Of a stretch of DNA of 64,000 bases, positions 35,380 through 44,616 are shown in pieces. The first letter of the stretch is position 1. Every line of letters begins with the position of its first letter. Source of the DNA: Candidatus Bathyarchaeota archaeon (GTDB lineage: Archaea > Thermoproteota > Bathyarchaeia > Bathyarchaeales > Bathycorpusculaceae); NCBI GenBank assembly GCA_003164295.1, contig PLTA01000034.1, positions 62,001 to 126,000 of the forward strand. The letters run 5' to 3'. Both the position numbers and the translations under genes were made by a program. The notes under the pieces were generated by a model that did no database searches, had not been told where the DNA came from, and was given only the letters and a program-made list of their open reading frames with translations.

Positions 35380-36786
35380 ATGAATTCCTCTCAGAGAACG
35401 TACTTCTCAGTTTTGATTCTTACATTTTTAATATTATCTGTTGTTATAACGACGGAGGTTTACGCTCAACAGACAACGTCCACTCAAACAGCGTGGTTCA
35501 AAACAATTGGTATATATGATGAAGAACTTGTAAATGCTTTGATTCCTACAAGCGACGGAGGATACGCGGTTGCTGGTCTGGCAAGCTCTCCCGCTTTAAG
35601 CGCTGTTGGTAATCAGTCCGTGAGCTATTTTTGGCTGGTAAAAATTGATTCCAGTGGAGACATTCAATGGAGCAATATTTATCCTCAAGCAGGAAACGAC
35701 GCGGGCGCATATTCAATGGTTCAAACTTCCGATGGCGGTTACGCCTTAATGGGAACCTCTATACCTTCAAACGGAGCAGATCAAGAGGTTTGGTTACTCA
35801 AGATAGATGCAAATGGGAACTTACAGTGGAATAAAACTGTGAGTACAGGCTATATTGGTAATTTTGTTGTTTCTCTGCTTCAGACAAAAGGCGGCGACTA
35901 TGTTTTGGTTGGAAGTGGAAGCAGTGGCATGACAAGCAATTCAGGTTGGTTGATTGAAGCAGATTCAAATGGCAACTTGTTGTGGAATCAAACTTATGAA
36001 AATGTGGTTCCAAGGGCGTTGATTCAGACGAGCGACGGAGGATATGCCCTAGCCAGTGTTTCGGGCGAGCTTATCAAAACGGATTCAAAGGGCAATTTAA
36101 GCTGGGAGAAGTCCTATCCCACGTCTGGAATACTCAACTTTGTTGGTTCTCTGTGTCAAACAAGCGATGGAGGATACGCCGTGGCAGGAGTAAAAAATGT
36201 CCCTGCTACTGAACCAAGTTCTACATCAAATTCCCAGGTTTGGTTAGTGAAGACAGACTCACAGGGAAATTTACAGTGGCAGAGTACTTTGAACAGTTCA
36301 ACACAAATTGATTCTGTTACAAACTTAATACAAACAAAACAGGGCGACTACGCTATAGCAGGATTCATTGAAGCTTCTTTGTCGAGTAAGTCCTACGCTT
36401 TTCTATTTAGAACAGACTCAAAGGGAAATGTGGAGTGGAGCCAGAACTACGCGGAATCCTTGACCACCATGGAGAGTGGATTGATTCAAAACAGTGACGG
36501 AGGGTTTATCTTAGCTGGAAGTTCAACTGAGTCAAGTTCCAATAACGGCGCCTGGTTAATCAAAACCGACGACAACGGCAACGCGCCCACCGTTTCGGTT
36601 TCCGTTGTCTCTGATTTAAGTTCCCCTTCACCAGGTTCCACTTCATCAAGCCCAACACCTACCTCAGCATCTGCTATTCCAGAGTTTCCATTACCAGCAA
36701 TTCCTATTATTCTTGTCTTGGTAGTTGTCGTTTTGTCTCTGTCAGTTTATATGAGAAAACGAAGAGTCAATTTTTCCAAAACCTAA
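35380..36786 (+). CDS. Secreted beta-propeller-like repeat protein with PEF-type sorting tail
   Basis: A 468-residue surface protein. After a signal helix (VLILTFLILSVVITTEVYA) come about seven repeats of around 50 residues with the pattern Q/P-T-S-D-G-G-Y-A-x-x-G followed by W-L-x-K-x-D-x-x-G-N-x-x-W, which should form a beta-propeller-like array. A Ser/Pro/Thr-rich linker leads to PEFPLPAIPIILVLVVVVLS and MRKRR, a PEF-CTERM-like archaeosortase signal: PEF motif, hydrophobic helix, basic tail. The protein is probably fixed to the envelope after processing. ATG at 35380 is chosen. It appears intact within otherwise decayed proviral surroundings. Confidence 0.8.
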   Translation: MNSSQRTYFSVLILTFLILSVVITTEVYAQQTTSTQTAWFKTIGIYDEELVNALIPTSDGGYAVAGLASSPALSAVGNQSVSYFWLVKIDSSGDIQWSNIYPQAGNDAGAYSMVQTSDGGYALMGTSIPSNGADQEVWLLKIDANGNLQWNKTVSTGYIGNFVVSLLQTKGGDYVLVGSGSSGMTSNSGWLIEADSNGNLLWNQTYENVVPRALIQTSDGGYALASVSGELIKTDSKGNLSWEKSYPTSGILNFVGSLCQTSDGGYAVAGVKNVPATEPSSTSNSQVWLVKTDSQGNLQWQSTLNSSTQIDSVTNLIQTKQGDYAIAGFIEASLSSKSYAFLFRTDSKGNVEWSQNYAESLTTMESGLIQNSDGGFILAGSSTESSSNNGAWLIKTDDNGNAPTVSVSVVSDLSSPSPGSTSSSPTPTSASAIPEFPLPAIPIILVLVVVVLSLSVYMRKRRVNFSKT

Positions 36787-36845
36787 CGTACCCCCAAACT
36801 CTTGCAATTGCGGAAAGGAATAGCCCAAAAAATTTTTTGTGGGTA

Positions 36846-37696
36846 AACTCAACTTAATTCATACCCGCCTGCAATTTTTTACCCTGAAGAAATTTATCGA
36901 ACTCTAAATAACGTCTCCAGCGGGTTTTTTGAGAACGCTTACGGGACTTCTTCTCTGCGTTCAATTCTGCACATTCAAGCTTTGATCGATGACTTCCAAG
37001 CTGACATGGCCAAGATCATGAAGGTTTTCACCAAGCCGATGTTGATCGCTAAATGCGGTGGAAACGGTGCGCCGAGAATGTCTGAACCATGGAGCGACCC
37101 ACAATTAGACGTTATGTCAAATACCCTGGCTACCCGTAACCAAGGCACGGACCTGACAGTAAGAGGCGACGCCGAGGTCACGCCCATTTCTTCCTTAACC
37201 AAAGACCTGAATACAGAATGGTGGATCCAATACTTAGAGCGCCAGCGTGATTCTCAGTTAGGTGTACCCAAAATATTTCTCGGGGAACCGGAGGGCGCGA
37301 ATCGATCAACTTCCGACATTGTTATGCAGGAGTTTGTTACTCGGCTTAGAGTGCGTCAGAAAGAGCGAAGTGGTGTTTATGAGACGCAGCTCTTCCCTTT
37401 GATTTTTGCGCGGTGACTTTCCTGATAGTTTGATTGTTCCGGATAATATTCCTAAGATTAAGTGGAAGCCGATTTGGGAGCCACCGACTGATATCAAGAT
37501 GAGCCGTGTCATCGACTTGTACAATAATCTGCTAATGGGCGACATAGAAGCCCGTGCTGAACTTGGAATGCCCGAGGCAATTAAGGGCAACTTAAAGCAG
37601 CAGCCAATGCAACCACAAGAACCTGAGCAGACTCAACAAGATTCAACTGACCGTTTTATTGTACCTCAGAACCACAAACCCATAAGGTTCGCGTAA
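36846..37696 (+). pseudogene. Tailed-virus portal protein remnant
   Basis: About 280 codons of a phage-type portal protein lack the N-terminus and carry one frameshift near 37410. The first part reads FYPEEIYRTLNNVSSGFFEN, then ALIDDFQADMAKIMKVFTKP and QYLERQRDSQLGVPKIFLGE. It continues with STSDIVMQEFVTRLRVRQKE before the shift and IVPDNIPKIKWKPIWEPPTD after it, with a Gln-rich end. The order (stem helix, wing, crown-like tail) fits HK97/SPP1-type portals. Stops precede 36846 in frame. It shows that a head-tailed virus once integrated here. Confidence 0.75.
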
Positions 37697-37740
37697 GAAT
37701 GAACGATAACTCTGGCTCTCGTTCTTATTGGTAACAGAAA

Positions 37741-37764
37741 AAAAAGAAAACGCGCAGCGCGCGT
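37741..37764 (-). terminator. Hairpin-plus-T terminator of the minus-strand YVTN protein gene
   Basis: Read on the minus strand, ACGCGC-GCT-GCGCGT is a perfect 6-bp GC-only stem followed by TTTTCTTTTTTT. It starts 20 bases after the stop of the gene at 37785-38981 and resembles a factor-independent terminator. Confidence 0.6.
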
Positions 37765-37784
37765 CTAATTGAAATCAGGGCGAA

Positions 37785-38981
37785 TTATTGCCGATTTTTT
37801 CGACTTTTTTTGCCAATTGCAACCGCACCTAATGTCACAACTACCATTGCTACCGCCATTGAAACGAGCGCTGCACTGCTGAACTCAGGTACTGTTGGGG
37901 TGGGTGAAGCAGATCCAGTAGAGGTTGCTGAGGGAGACGAAGTTGGACTTGCTGTCGCAGACGAGCTTGAGGAATCTGGTATGATAGCGAGCACATTGTT
38001 GTAAGTGGCCACAAACAACTCACCTTTGCCAGAATCATAAGCATTCCCAATATCACCTCCACTAGTGAGGACATACGCAACAACGGCATTGTTGCTATCC
38101 GATATGACTTGGAGGGCGCCTCCTACACATGTAACATATACTTCGCCTTTGGGAGGATCGTAAGTAACAAATCCGGGGTTTCCAGCATAACCATCTACTT
38201 GCGACATATCTACGGTTGTAACTACAGCATTATTCTTGTCGGATATAACGGAGAAGGAAGCGGCAGGATAATCGGCTACGAATATCTCTCCTTTGGCAGA
38301 ATCATAGGCTAAGCCTTCAGGACCGCTAATCGAGCCCGTTACAGTTGCAACAATGGTGTTTGAGCTGTCTGATATGACCGACACAGAGCTGTCTTCTTCA
38401 TTGGATACGAAGATTTCGCTTTTTGCTGAATCATAGGCTGCTCCCCAAGGAGTGTTTCCCACGGTTATGGTGTCAATGACGGTGTTTGAGCTGTCTGATA
38501 TTACTGAAATGGTGTTATCGCCATTAACTACGAATATTTCGCCTTTGTTAGAATCATAAGCTATGCCGGTCTGGGCGCCCATTCCTACTGTTACTGTTGC
38601 GATGACGGTGTTTGAGCTGTCTTGTATGACTGAAATAGTGCTGTTGAGGCCGGAATCGGCGGAGTTTTCGTTATTAATTACGAACATTTCTCCTTTGCCA
38701 GCATCATAAGCTATACCCACAGGGTTAACTCCCACATTTACTGTTGCGATGACGGTGTTTGAGCTGTCTGATATTACTGAGACTGTGTTGGCTGATTCAC
38801 TGTTGGTTGAGTATATCTCGCCCAAGCTAGAATCATAAGCTATGTATTCACCAACTCCGCCACTAGATATAGTGGAGGGTGTGGGAAGTTGTGTAACGGC
38901 GGCGTGAACTATACTGACTGCAGACAATGCAAAAATCGCAATGAATATTAAACTTAAAAGTGCACGAATATTAAGTTTCAT
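37785..38981 (-). CDS. YVTN-type beta-propeller surface protein with PEF-type sorting tail
   Basis: A 398-residue exported protein. A signal helix (LLSLIFIAIFALSAVSIVHA) precedes about seven blades of around 45 residues. Each blade reads like ISVISDSSNTVIATVTVG with an A-Y-D-S-x-K-G-E-I/M-F-V segment, the YVTN/PQQ-like propeller pattern. A Ser/Thr/Pro linker leads to VPEFSSAALVSMAVAMVVVT and KKSRKNRQ, a PEF-CTERM-like tail. Such proteins are common archaeal surface-layer or adhesion proteins. ATG at 38981 is used. The blades are very similar to one another at the DNA level, suggesting recent internal duplication. Confidence 0.88.
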   Translation of the reverse strand: MKLNIRALLSLIFIAIFALSAVSIVHAAVTQLPTPSTISSGGVGEYIAYDSSLGEIYSTNSESANTVSVISDSSNTVIATVNVGVNPVGIAYDAGKGEMFVINNENSADSGLNSTISVIQDSSNTVIATVTVGMGAQTGIAYDSNKGEIFVVNGDNTISVISDSSNTVIDTITVGNTPWGAAYDSAKSEIFVSNEEDSSVSVISDSSNTIVATVTGSISGPEGLAYDSAKGEIFVADYPAASFSVISDKNNAVVTTVDMSQVDGYAGNPGFVTYDPPKGEVYVTCVGGALQVISDSNNAVVAYVLTSGGDIGNAYDSGKGELFVATYNNVLAIIPDSSSSSATASPTSSPSATSTGSASPTPTVPEFSSAALVSMAVAMVVVTLGAVAIGKKSRKNRQ

Positions 38982-39231
38982 AGGTATTCTTCAATTTTCG
39001 TTCTAACTTGAGTGTTTTTAATCTAAAAAGGTTATTCATGAATGATCCTTCCGAAACGAATAGGCTATGATAGAAATTTAAAACTTCCGTTTGCTCGCTT
39101 GTGCAGTCTTCAATTAATGAGATTTCATTGAATATATAACATTTTCATAAAATATCGAATTTCCTAAGCCCAAAGACTTCGAGTTATGTGTCAAGAAGTT
39201 GTATTTTCGAAAAAGTTAGAGAAAAATAACG

Positions 39232-39774
39232 GTGGCAAAACAAACTTTGGAACTGCTCTATGATGTCGATGTAAAAGCCTGTCTTGATGATCTAAGAAGA
39301 ACAGGCATCATTGAAAGCCAGGCAATAGATTCGCCGGTTAATAAGAATCGTTGGCAGGTACCGCAGGCATGGAAGACTTCAACAACGCTGAAGCATTGAT
39401 AAACGCCGGCGATTTCCTAATGGACACAATACTTTGCAATCCAATCCAAAAACGCGACATCAAAAACCTACCCAACTATAGCCTCTACCGAGACGAAATT
39501 AGTCCAATTACTTAGAAACCGATGCAGATGCTTGGAGAATGCGAACTTTGCTGGAGCAACGTCATACCCGTAGGCACTATACTGCATTAGTACAGGCGAG
39601 AACGCTGTCTGCAGCTTACACGCCAGTGGGTTATTTCGTTGTGAAGCGCCCCTACTACCGATGTTGAACTGCTTAAGAACAAAGAACTCGTCAAACCAAT
39701 TTTGACCACAAGATATGCCCCAGTTGTAACTAACGGTTCATGCATAGCTGCAATCACAGGTCTCGCAACGTCCT
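39232..39774 (+). pseudogene. Cluster of broken proviral genes
   Basis: Four coding-like pieces follow one another in changing frames. GTG at 39232 opens a 55-codon frame (MAKQTLELLYDVDVKACLDD, then LRRTGIIESQ). ATG at 39369 opens MEDFNNAEALINAGDFLMDT, ending at TAG 39513. A third piece reads TDADAWRMRTLLEQRHTRRH and then VQARTLSAAYTPVGYFVVKR. The last is DVELLKNKELVKPILTTRYA, ending IAAITGLATS and a stop at about 39772. Together they look like remains of one or two viral structural or accessory genes lying after the portal remnant. I cannot assign names. Confidence 0.5.
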
Positions 39775-39892
39775 AAACATAACAACTACAATTTTCTTAG
39801 TTATAGCGATTTTTTAGTTTCTATTTATTTTTTGCCAGGTTGAGGACGCTGGTCCGCTTTAGCGTCATGGCTTGGAGAAGTGGCACAATTGG

Positions 39893-40727
39893 TTATTTAT
39901 TTGCTTTGGTTTTCATCTGCCTCAAATATGTTCGTAGATAGAAGAGAAGGGCAAATACGGCAACGGCTATTACAAATATTGCAAGCTCTATAGAATAAGT
40001 TGGCAGAACTATTGCAGATAATGCGCTTTCGTAAGTACTAGCTATGATGTAAATCATGGTTAATCCAACAATTGATGCGAAGGCGAGTATAGCTGCGAAT
40101 AGTCTGTTTATTCAGTATCCTCTTCGCTCGTAATCCATCTTCGAAAGGTTTGTGGCGAACCGAGGAGAGTTTAATCGTGTAAGGATATTTGTTGACCAAT
40201 GAGTACCTAACTCTGGATATAAGAAGGAACACTGCTTGTGGAATGTTAAGAAGTGCAGCTAGTGCAAGGAAGATTTCCTTGGGGGCTGATGTGTAAAGTT
40301 GCCCATCGAGTGAATAGTGAAGAGCAACCTGAGCAGGGAGAGTAACATATGAGTACAAACCGATCAAAAGAATTGCAACACCTTCTAAACTGACCAATGC
40401 TCTGAGAAAGCGCGGAGTGGATTCATACGTGATAGGTGATACAGTGAGGGGTGTTGTTATGCCCGATGTTAGAGTCTGAAATTTGTTCAAGAAATCGATT
40501 GCTGCGCTACCTTTTTCACTTAAGCTGTAGGCGCCGCTTGATCCATCCTTTGTGACTAAATCACCCAAGATTTTCAAATGATAGTTAAGCCTGCCAGTGT
40601 TCGTTATTTCTAAATCAGCCAGCAAGTCACCATAACTCATTTGTCTCTTCTGCTTCAGTATCTTCAAAATCCTGATTCTTGTCTCATCATTTAGCGTCTT
40701 GCTTAACTTTGGAACATCCACCGTCAT
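39893..40727 (-). pseudogene. Winged-helix regulator with membrane domain, frameshifted
   Basis: From ATG at 40727 the protein has an ArsR-like winged helix (residues 1-75: LNDETRIRILKILKQKRQMSYGDLL, then NYHLKILGDLV) and two membrane helices (LVSLEGVAILLIGLYSYVTL and IFLALAALLNIPQAVFLLI). In the present frame it runs into a non-hydrophobic tail ending at 40038. A one-base shift near 40110 instead gives NRLFAAILAFASIVGLTMIY and AIVLPTYSIELAIFVIAVAV, two further helices ending LRQMKTKANK at TAA 39893. The four-helix product is the more natural one, so the gene is frameshifted or the base call is wrong. The N-terminal regulator may still work. Confidence 0.7.
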
Positions 40728-41159
40728 ATTCTGTTCCTTTGAATATTGAAAGTTTATAGAGGCATAATAGAGTTATTGATAACAGAATTTATCTAATCAG
40801 AAATTTGAGAAGCTTTACAGAACTATTTTGTTTTCGATGCCGTTAACCGCAACAGTTAGATGATTGGAAAGTGAAAATGCAAAAAAGAAATTGATGTAAG
40901 ATTTGGAGGCTATTATTTGTATTATGCAGCTTGGCTGGGCAGAGGGTGAATTTGCGGGAATTTGGAGCAAAGCTTTTAAGAATTAGGTCGATAAAGAAAA
41001 CGCTAACTAGGAAAAAGGATGGGCTTAAGTGGTGTCTACTCATGTTGGATTTGGCATTTATTGGGTGTTGGGTGTGTTGGTTTTTGCCATTTCACGTCAA
41101 GATTTAACTCCATCTTTATTTGATGAGTTTAGAATAAATAATTACGGTTAAGAAAAGTC

Positions 41160-42350
41160 ATGATAGTACTTGATTATTTAATTTCTATAATCTGGCTTTC
41201 GCCTTTTCTTTACATTTTCGTGTTAGGAATAGGGAAATTAGTTAACAAGACAAGAAAATCAGCTCTCCTTGAGCATAAAGGGCGAGTTGATAAAAAAGTT
41301 GACAAAATCATATTTCAAATACCTACGATTGGTAATGTTAAGTCAGTAAATAAAATCTTTGAAACAGTAAAAAGCTATGCTTTACCTGTACCTTTGGAAA
41401 CATGGGTAATTATTGAGGATTGGGATGTCCATAAAACTGAATATGTCTGCGATAAGATTGTTGTTGTTCCTAAAGATTTTGTATGTGAAGACTTGTACAA
41501 AAGCCGGGCATTAGAATATGCGCGTAGACTGAGACAAAGCTTAGTTGACGAAAACAAAATGGAACTAAACTATTTGTTACTTCAGGGCGACGATGATGCA
41601 GTGCCTAGCCTTGAGTTCATAAAAGAATGCATAACGGTGCAAGCAGACATTATCATTGGAACAATAACGCCTAAAGTTCAAAGCGTATGGAGTACAATTC
41701 TCGATTATGAACGATGTGTTGCATGCGGAATCTTTTGCAATTTTTTTACAAATTTGGGCATGCCCCTTTGGGCTCATGGCGAAGGAACAGCGATGAGCAG
41801 TCAAGTCGACAGGAACGTTTCCTATGATATTAGCTTCTTCACCCATAACACTAAACACAAATTAATACTCAACGAAGATTCTTTTTACTTCCATAAAGCG
41901 GCAATAATGGGGTATAGCATATTTAATTCGGAAGAGCGAATTTTCATACTTCCCCCATTAAGTTTCAAGGACGCAGTGACGCAAAGACGTAGATGGCTTT
42001 GGGGGCAAATTTCAATTTTAAAATTAAAAATGTTGCCTTTACCAAACAGACTACGATTAAGTTTCATAGGATTTTCAGGATTATGGTTATTCTCGATTGG
42101 AACAATCGGGTTGCCACTTTACTATTTACACATCGTAAATATACCAGCTGTCCTGCTACCTCTAACGTTCATCAGTTTAGGAGTATGGCTCGTAACTAGA
42201 GCTTACACTATTGGAGTATGCATGGGTTGGAAACACGCATTAGCCGGAACCGCAGTAAGCTATTTGACCGTGGGTCTGAATTTTGTCACTCACGTGATAG
42301 GCCTGTTCAAAGGAGACCCAAAAAAATTCGAAGTAATCCGCAAAGAATGA
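41160..42350 (+). CDS. Family 2-like membrane glycosyltransferase
   Basis: A 396-residue membrane protein. An N-terminal helix is followed by a GT-A domain with the nucleotide-sugar/metal motif QGDDDAVPS near residue 142 and the acceptor motif QRRRWLWGQ near 278, the processive Q/R-x-x-R-W signature. Three or four C-terminal helices follow. The overall design is similar to egghead/cellulose-synthase-like enzymes. It would add sugars to a lipid or surface polymer. ATG at 41160. It is convergent with a GT87-like gene, and both probably serve envelope glycan synthesis. Confidence 0.85.
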   Translation: MIVLDYLISIIWLSPFLYIFVLGIGKLVNKTRKSALLEHKGRVDKKVDKIIFQIPTIGNVKSVNKIFETVKSYALPVPLETWVIIEDWDVHKTEYVCDKIVVVPKDFVCEDLYKSRALEYARRLRQSLVDENKMELNYLLLQGDDDAVPSLEFIKECITVQADIIIGTITPKVQSVWSTILDYERCVACGIFCNFFTNLGMPLWAHGEGTAMSSQVDRNVSYDISFFTHNTKHKLILNEDSFYFHKAAIMGYSIFNSEERIFILPPLSFKDAVTQRRRWLWGQISILKLKMLPLPNRLRLSFIGFSGLWLFSIGTIGLPLYYLHIVNIPAVLLPLTFISLGVWLVTRAYTIGVCMGWKHALAGTAVSYLTVGLNFVTHVIGLFKGDPKKFEVIRKE

Positions 42351-42418
42351 TTTGAAATCAAGCTACGAAAGCCGCTAAATAAATAATTTAGATTCTTCTC
42401 AAGCTTTTTCAATTCTTT

Positions 42419-43366
42419 CTAATTCTCAGCATTCCTTTTCAAGGGAAAGATAAATGGTTTTTTCTCATTTCGCTCATAACCAATTATCTCAACTACAGTT
42501 AATGTAACAATCGCATACAATGGTAGCCAATCATAGGGATACATTAACGAAACTATTGAGCCAGTTGTTTCAACCCTCAAGAAAGTAAATCCAATACCAT
42601 GATAGAAGAAAAAGGGCAAATTTGTAATTCCGAGAAATGCAGCAGCACCCACTATAAATGACCATAGTTTTTTTCTGTTATACCAAAAAAGCAAAGGAAG
42701 GGCAAGCAAGGCACCGCGTGGATCAAATGCGCCAAATGCAAAAAACAAAGCAGACAACCAAGGTTTCTTGGAAAAACCAAAGTACAAAGCACCCACCAAA
42801 AGGGTAGTTTGAAGTATATGGGCATTTGCCAATTCATAGCCAATATAGTAAGTGGGTGAAAGTGATTGCGGATTAAAACTAAAGAACCAATAATGAAGCA
42901 GGCTAAGTGAAGCTTGATCAATCGGTGGGGTAGGCAATGGCTCTATCAAAATAATAAATGCAGCTAAAGCCCCGAAAACTAATTTTTTGTCCTTAACCAT
43001 TTTGTAAACAAAAAAAGCCAAGACAGGGATTAAAGCAAACTGAAGGATATCAAATGCTGTCATCGCATTTTGGTAGCTTAAAAAAAGAAACGGGGCAAAC
43101 AAAATCAGAAATGAAGGTGTATATTTGAATGTTTGTGGGGCTGGAAGAATCTGATAGTCTCCAGGTAAAGCTCCGCCCCGATAGATTGTGGTTGGATTAT
43201 GGAGCAATCGCCATTCCCCAATGTAGTATGCCGAGAAATCTCTTGCCCAAGCACCCGTCACTGGCTTAAATGTTTGCGGAAATGCAACACCAAAAATGAA
43301 TGCGTTCAAAGCTACAGCTACTATGATTACTGAAATAATCTGTGTTTTATGGTTTTTACTCAGCAT
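42419..43366 (-). CDS. GT87/DUF2029-like polytopic glycosyltransferase
   Basis: A 315-residue membrane protein with eight or nine helices. After the first helix it has WARDFSAYYIGEWRLLHNPT, containing the conserved Asp that GT-C mannosyltransferases such as PimE (GT87) place in their first outer loop. The helix pattern and Pro-rich loops fit DUF2029. The substrate would be a polyprenyl-phosphate sugar. ATG at 43366 is used. The length is somewhat short for GT87 (usually about 400), so the C-terminal helices are fewer than usual. Confidence 0.78.
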   Translation of the reverse strand: MLSKNHKTQIISVIIVAVALNAFIFGVAFPQTFKPVTGAWARDFSAYYIGEWRLLHNPTTIYRGGALPGDYQILPAPQTFKYTPSFLILFAPFLFLSYQNAMTAFDILQFALIPVLAFFVYKMVKDKKLVFGALAAFIILIEPLPTPPIDQASLSLLHYWFFSFNPQSLSPTYYIGYELANAHILQTTLLVGALYFGFSKKPWLSALFFAFGAFDPRGALLALPLLFWYNRKKLWSFIVGAAAFLGITNLPFFFYHGIGFTFLRVETTGSIVSLMYPYDWLPLYAIVTLTVVEIIGYERNEKKPFIFPLKRNAEN

Positions 43367-43521
43367 TTTCTTGTTTCAAGTTTCAGTAAGCTTTAGAGGT
43401 GGTTATAGTAAATATTGATTTTCAGATTAACGCATGGAACTAACTAAGGGAATGTGTCTGAAGAGTTTGATTTATTTTTTGCCCTATTATCATCCTTGCG
43501 GTTTCGCCCATAATCTTCTTA

Positions 43522-43971
43522 TCATTTTACGCTTAGGTACAGCAATATAGCTAATGCACAGAATTCGAACAAACCTGGCAGCAATTCGAACGGTCCAAGT
43601 CCGTACGGTCGGAATCTAAAATACGATATTACAAGTGGACTTGAAGTAACATCTTTGACTAGAAAAACCAATGCGAAAATCACAAGGCCTATAGTAAATT
43701 GCGAACGAGTTTTAATGTAAATGTCAACGTAAATTAATGTTACAACAACTAAGAGGGCAATATTGATTGTGGAAAGTATCGCATAGGAAGCGTAAAAAAA
43801 TTCTAAGTCACCTGGGATAAAACTATTTGGCGGCAATGCTCTATGCTGTTGAAAACCCGGAAAATGTGAGCTACTTTCAAATAGTACCCAAAAACTCGCT
43901 AAAATAGCCACCACTATCAAAAGTGCAAATATTATACCAACTTTTACTCGTCTATCCATTTGTTTCTGCAA
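43522..43971 (-). CDS. Four-helix membrane protein, partner of an ArsR-like regulator
   Basis: A 149-residue protein with four membrane helices (VGIIFALLIVVAILASFWVL, ILSTINIALLVVVTLIYVDI, FTIGLVIFALVFLVKDV and a last one before YLSVK). No family name is known to me. TTG at 43971, with GGAG eight bases before it, follows the regulator stop by 18 bases, so the two genes are co-transcribed. ATG at 43959 is an alternative start. The pairing mirrors the fused regulator/membrane protein at 39893-40727 and may be a split version of the same idea: a membrane sensor acting on a winged-helix protein. Confidence 0.75.
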   Translation of the reverse strand: MQKQMDRRVKVGIIFALLIVVAILASFWVLFESSSHFPGFQQHRALPPNSFIPGDLEFFYASYAILSTINIALLVVVTLIYVDIYIKTRSQFTIGLVIFALVFLVKDVTSSPLVISYFRFRPYGLGPFELLPGLFEFCALAILLYLSVK

Positions 43972-43989
43972 TCTCTCTTGCTCCTTTTT

Positions 43990-44292
43990 CTACTTTTTCC
44001 CGATTTTATTCACAATCTCCTCAAACAATCCGTAATTCTCCTCCAAAGTCTGCGAAAGAAAGTACGTTGCACCATACCTGTCACCAATCGAAGTAATCAT
44101 TCTGTTTTTTTCAAGAACTTCAAGGTGATGCCGCATCGTTTTATAATCCATCTGAAGCAAAGTAGCTAGTTGATTTGCATTTTGCGGAGTTTCTTTTAAT
44201 GCCATAATGATTTTTGCCCGAGTTGGTCCGCCTCGTGTACCTGCTATAAGCCATCCAAGCAAGTATTTTAACGATCGGGCATTTGCGGACAA
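43990..44292 (-). CDS. ArsR-like winged-helix regulator
   Basis: A 100-residue DNA-binding protein: GPTRAKIIMALKETPQNANQLATLL, then MDYKTMRHHLEVLEKNRMIT and the wing RYGATYFLS. There are no metal-binding Cys, so it is not a classical arsenic or cadmium sensor. TTG at 44292 is the start. It is the first gene of a two-gene operon with the four-helix membrane protein downstream and probably responds to that protein. Confidence 0.82.
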   Translation of the reverse strand: MSANARSLKYLLGWLIAGTRGGPTRAKIIMALKETPQNANQLATLLQMDYKTMRHHLEVLEKNRMITSIGDRYGATYFLSQTLEENYGLFEEIVNKIGKK

Positions 44293-44616
44293 TTACATAA
44301 CTCCGTGAGTTCGAAGAGATTCTTTGTCACTTCTAATCTATTTTAAGTAATAAATGTGCGCTTTTAAACTTCTAAATCGTAAAATTTTTGACCCAAATTA
44401 GGAGTAATCCTGTCAATTTTGAAAAATCATTTAACAATTTGCTACTAAGAGTTTTTTGTTGATGGGGTGAAAAAACAAGATTATCACAAGTAAGAATTAA
44501 GTTTAATATTAGACCAAAAACCCCAAAAAAAAGGATTTGGGGTCAATTTTGAACAAAGTTTAATAACTCTTTGCCGGGATAATAGGTTCTTTAAGGAAAA
44601 TTGAGGGGAAGTTGAT

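Noticed and set aside
35280..35519. Plus-strand frame of 79 codons overlapping a surface-protein gene
   Set aside because: The overlapping frame at 35380 has a signal sequence, repeats and sorting tail, so this one is a shadow.
42652..42921. Second frame inside the GT87-like gene
   Set aside because: It shares the strand but runs in another frame through conserved helices; the full-length frame explains the sequence.
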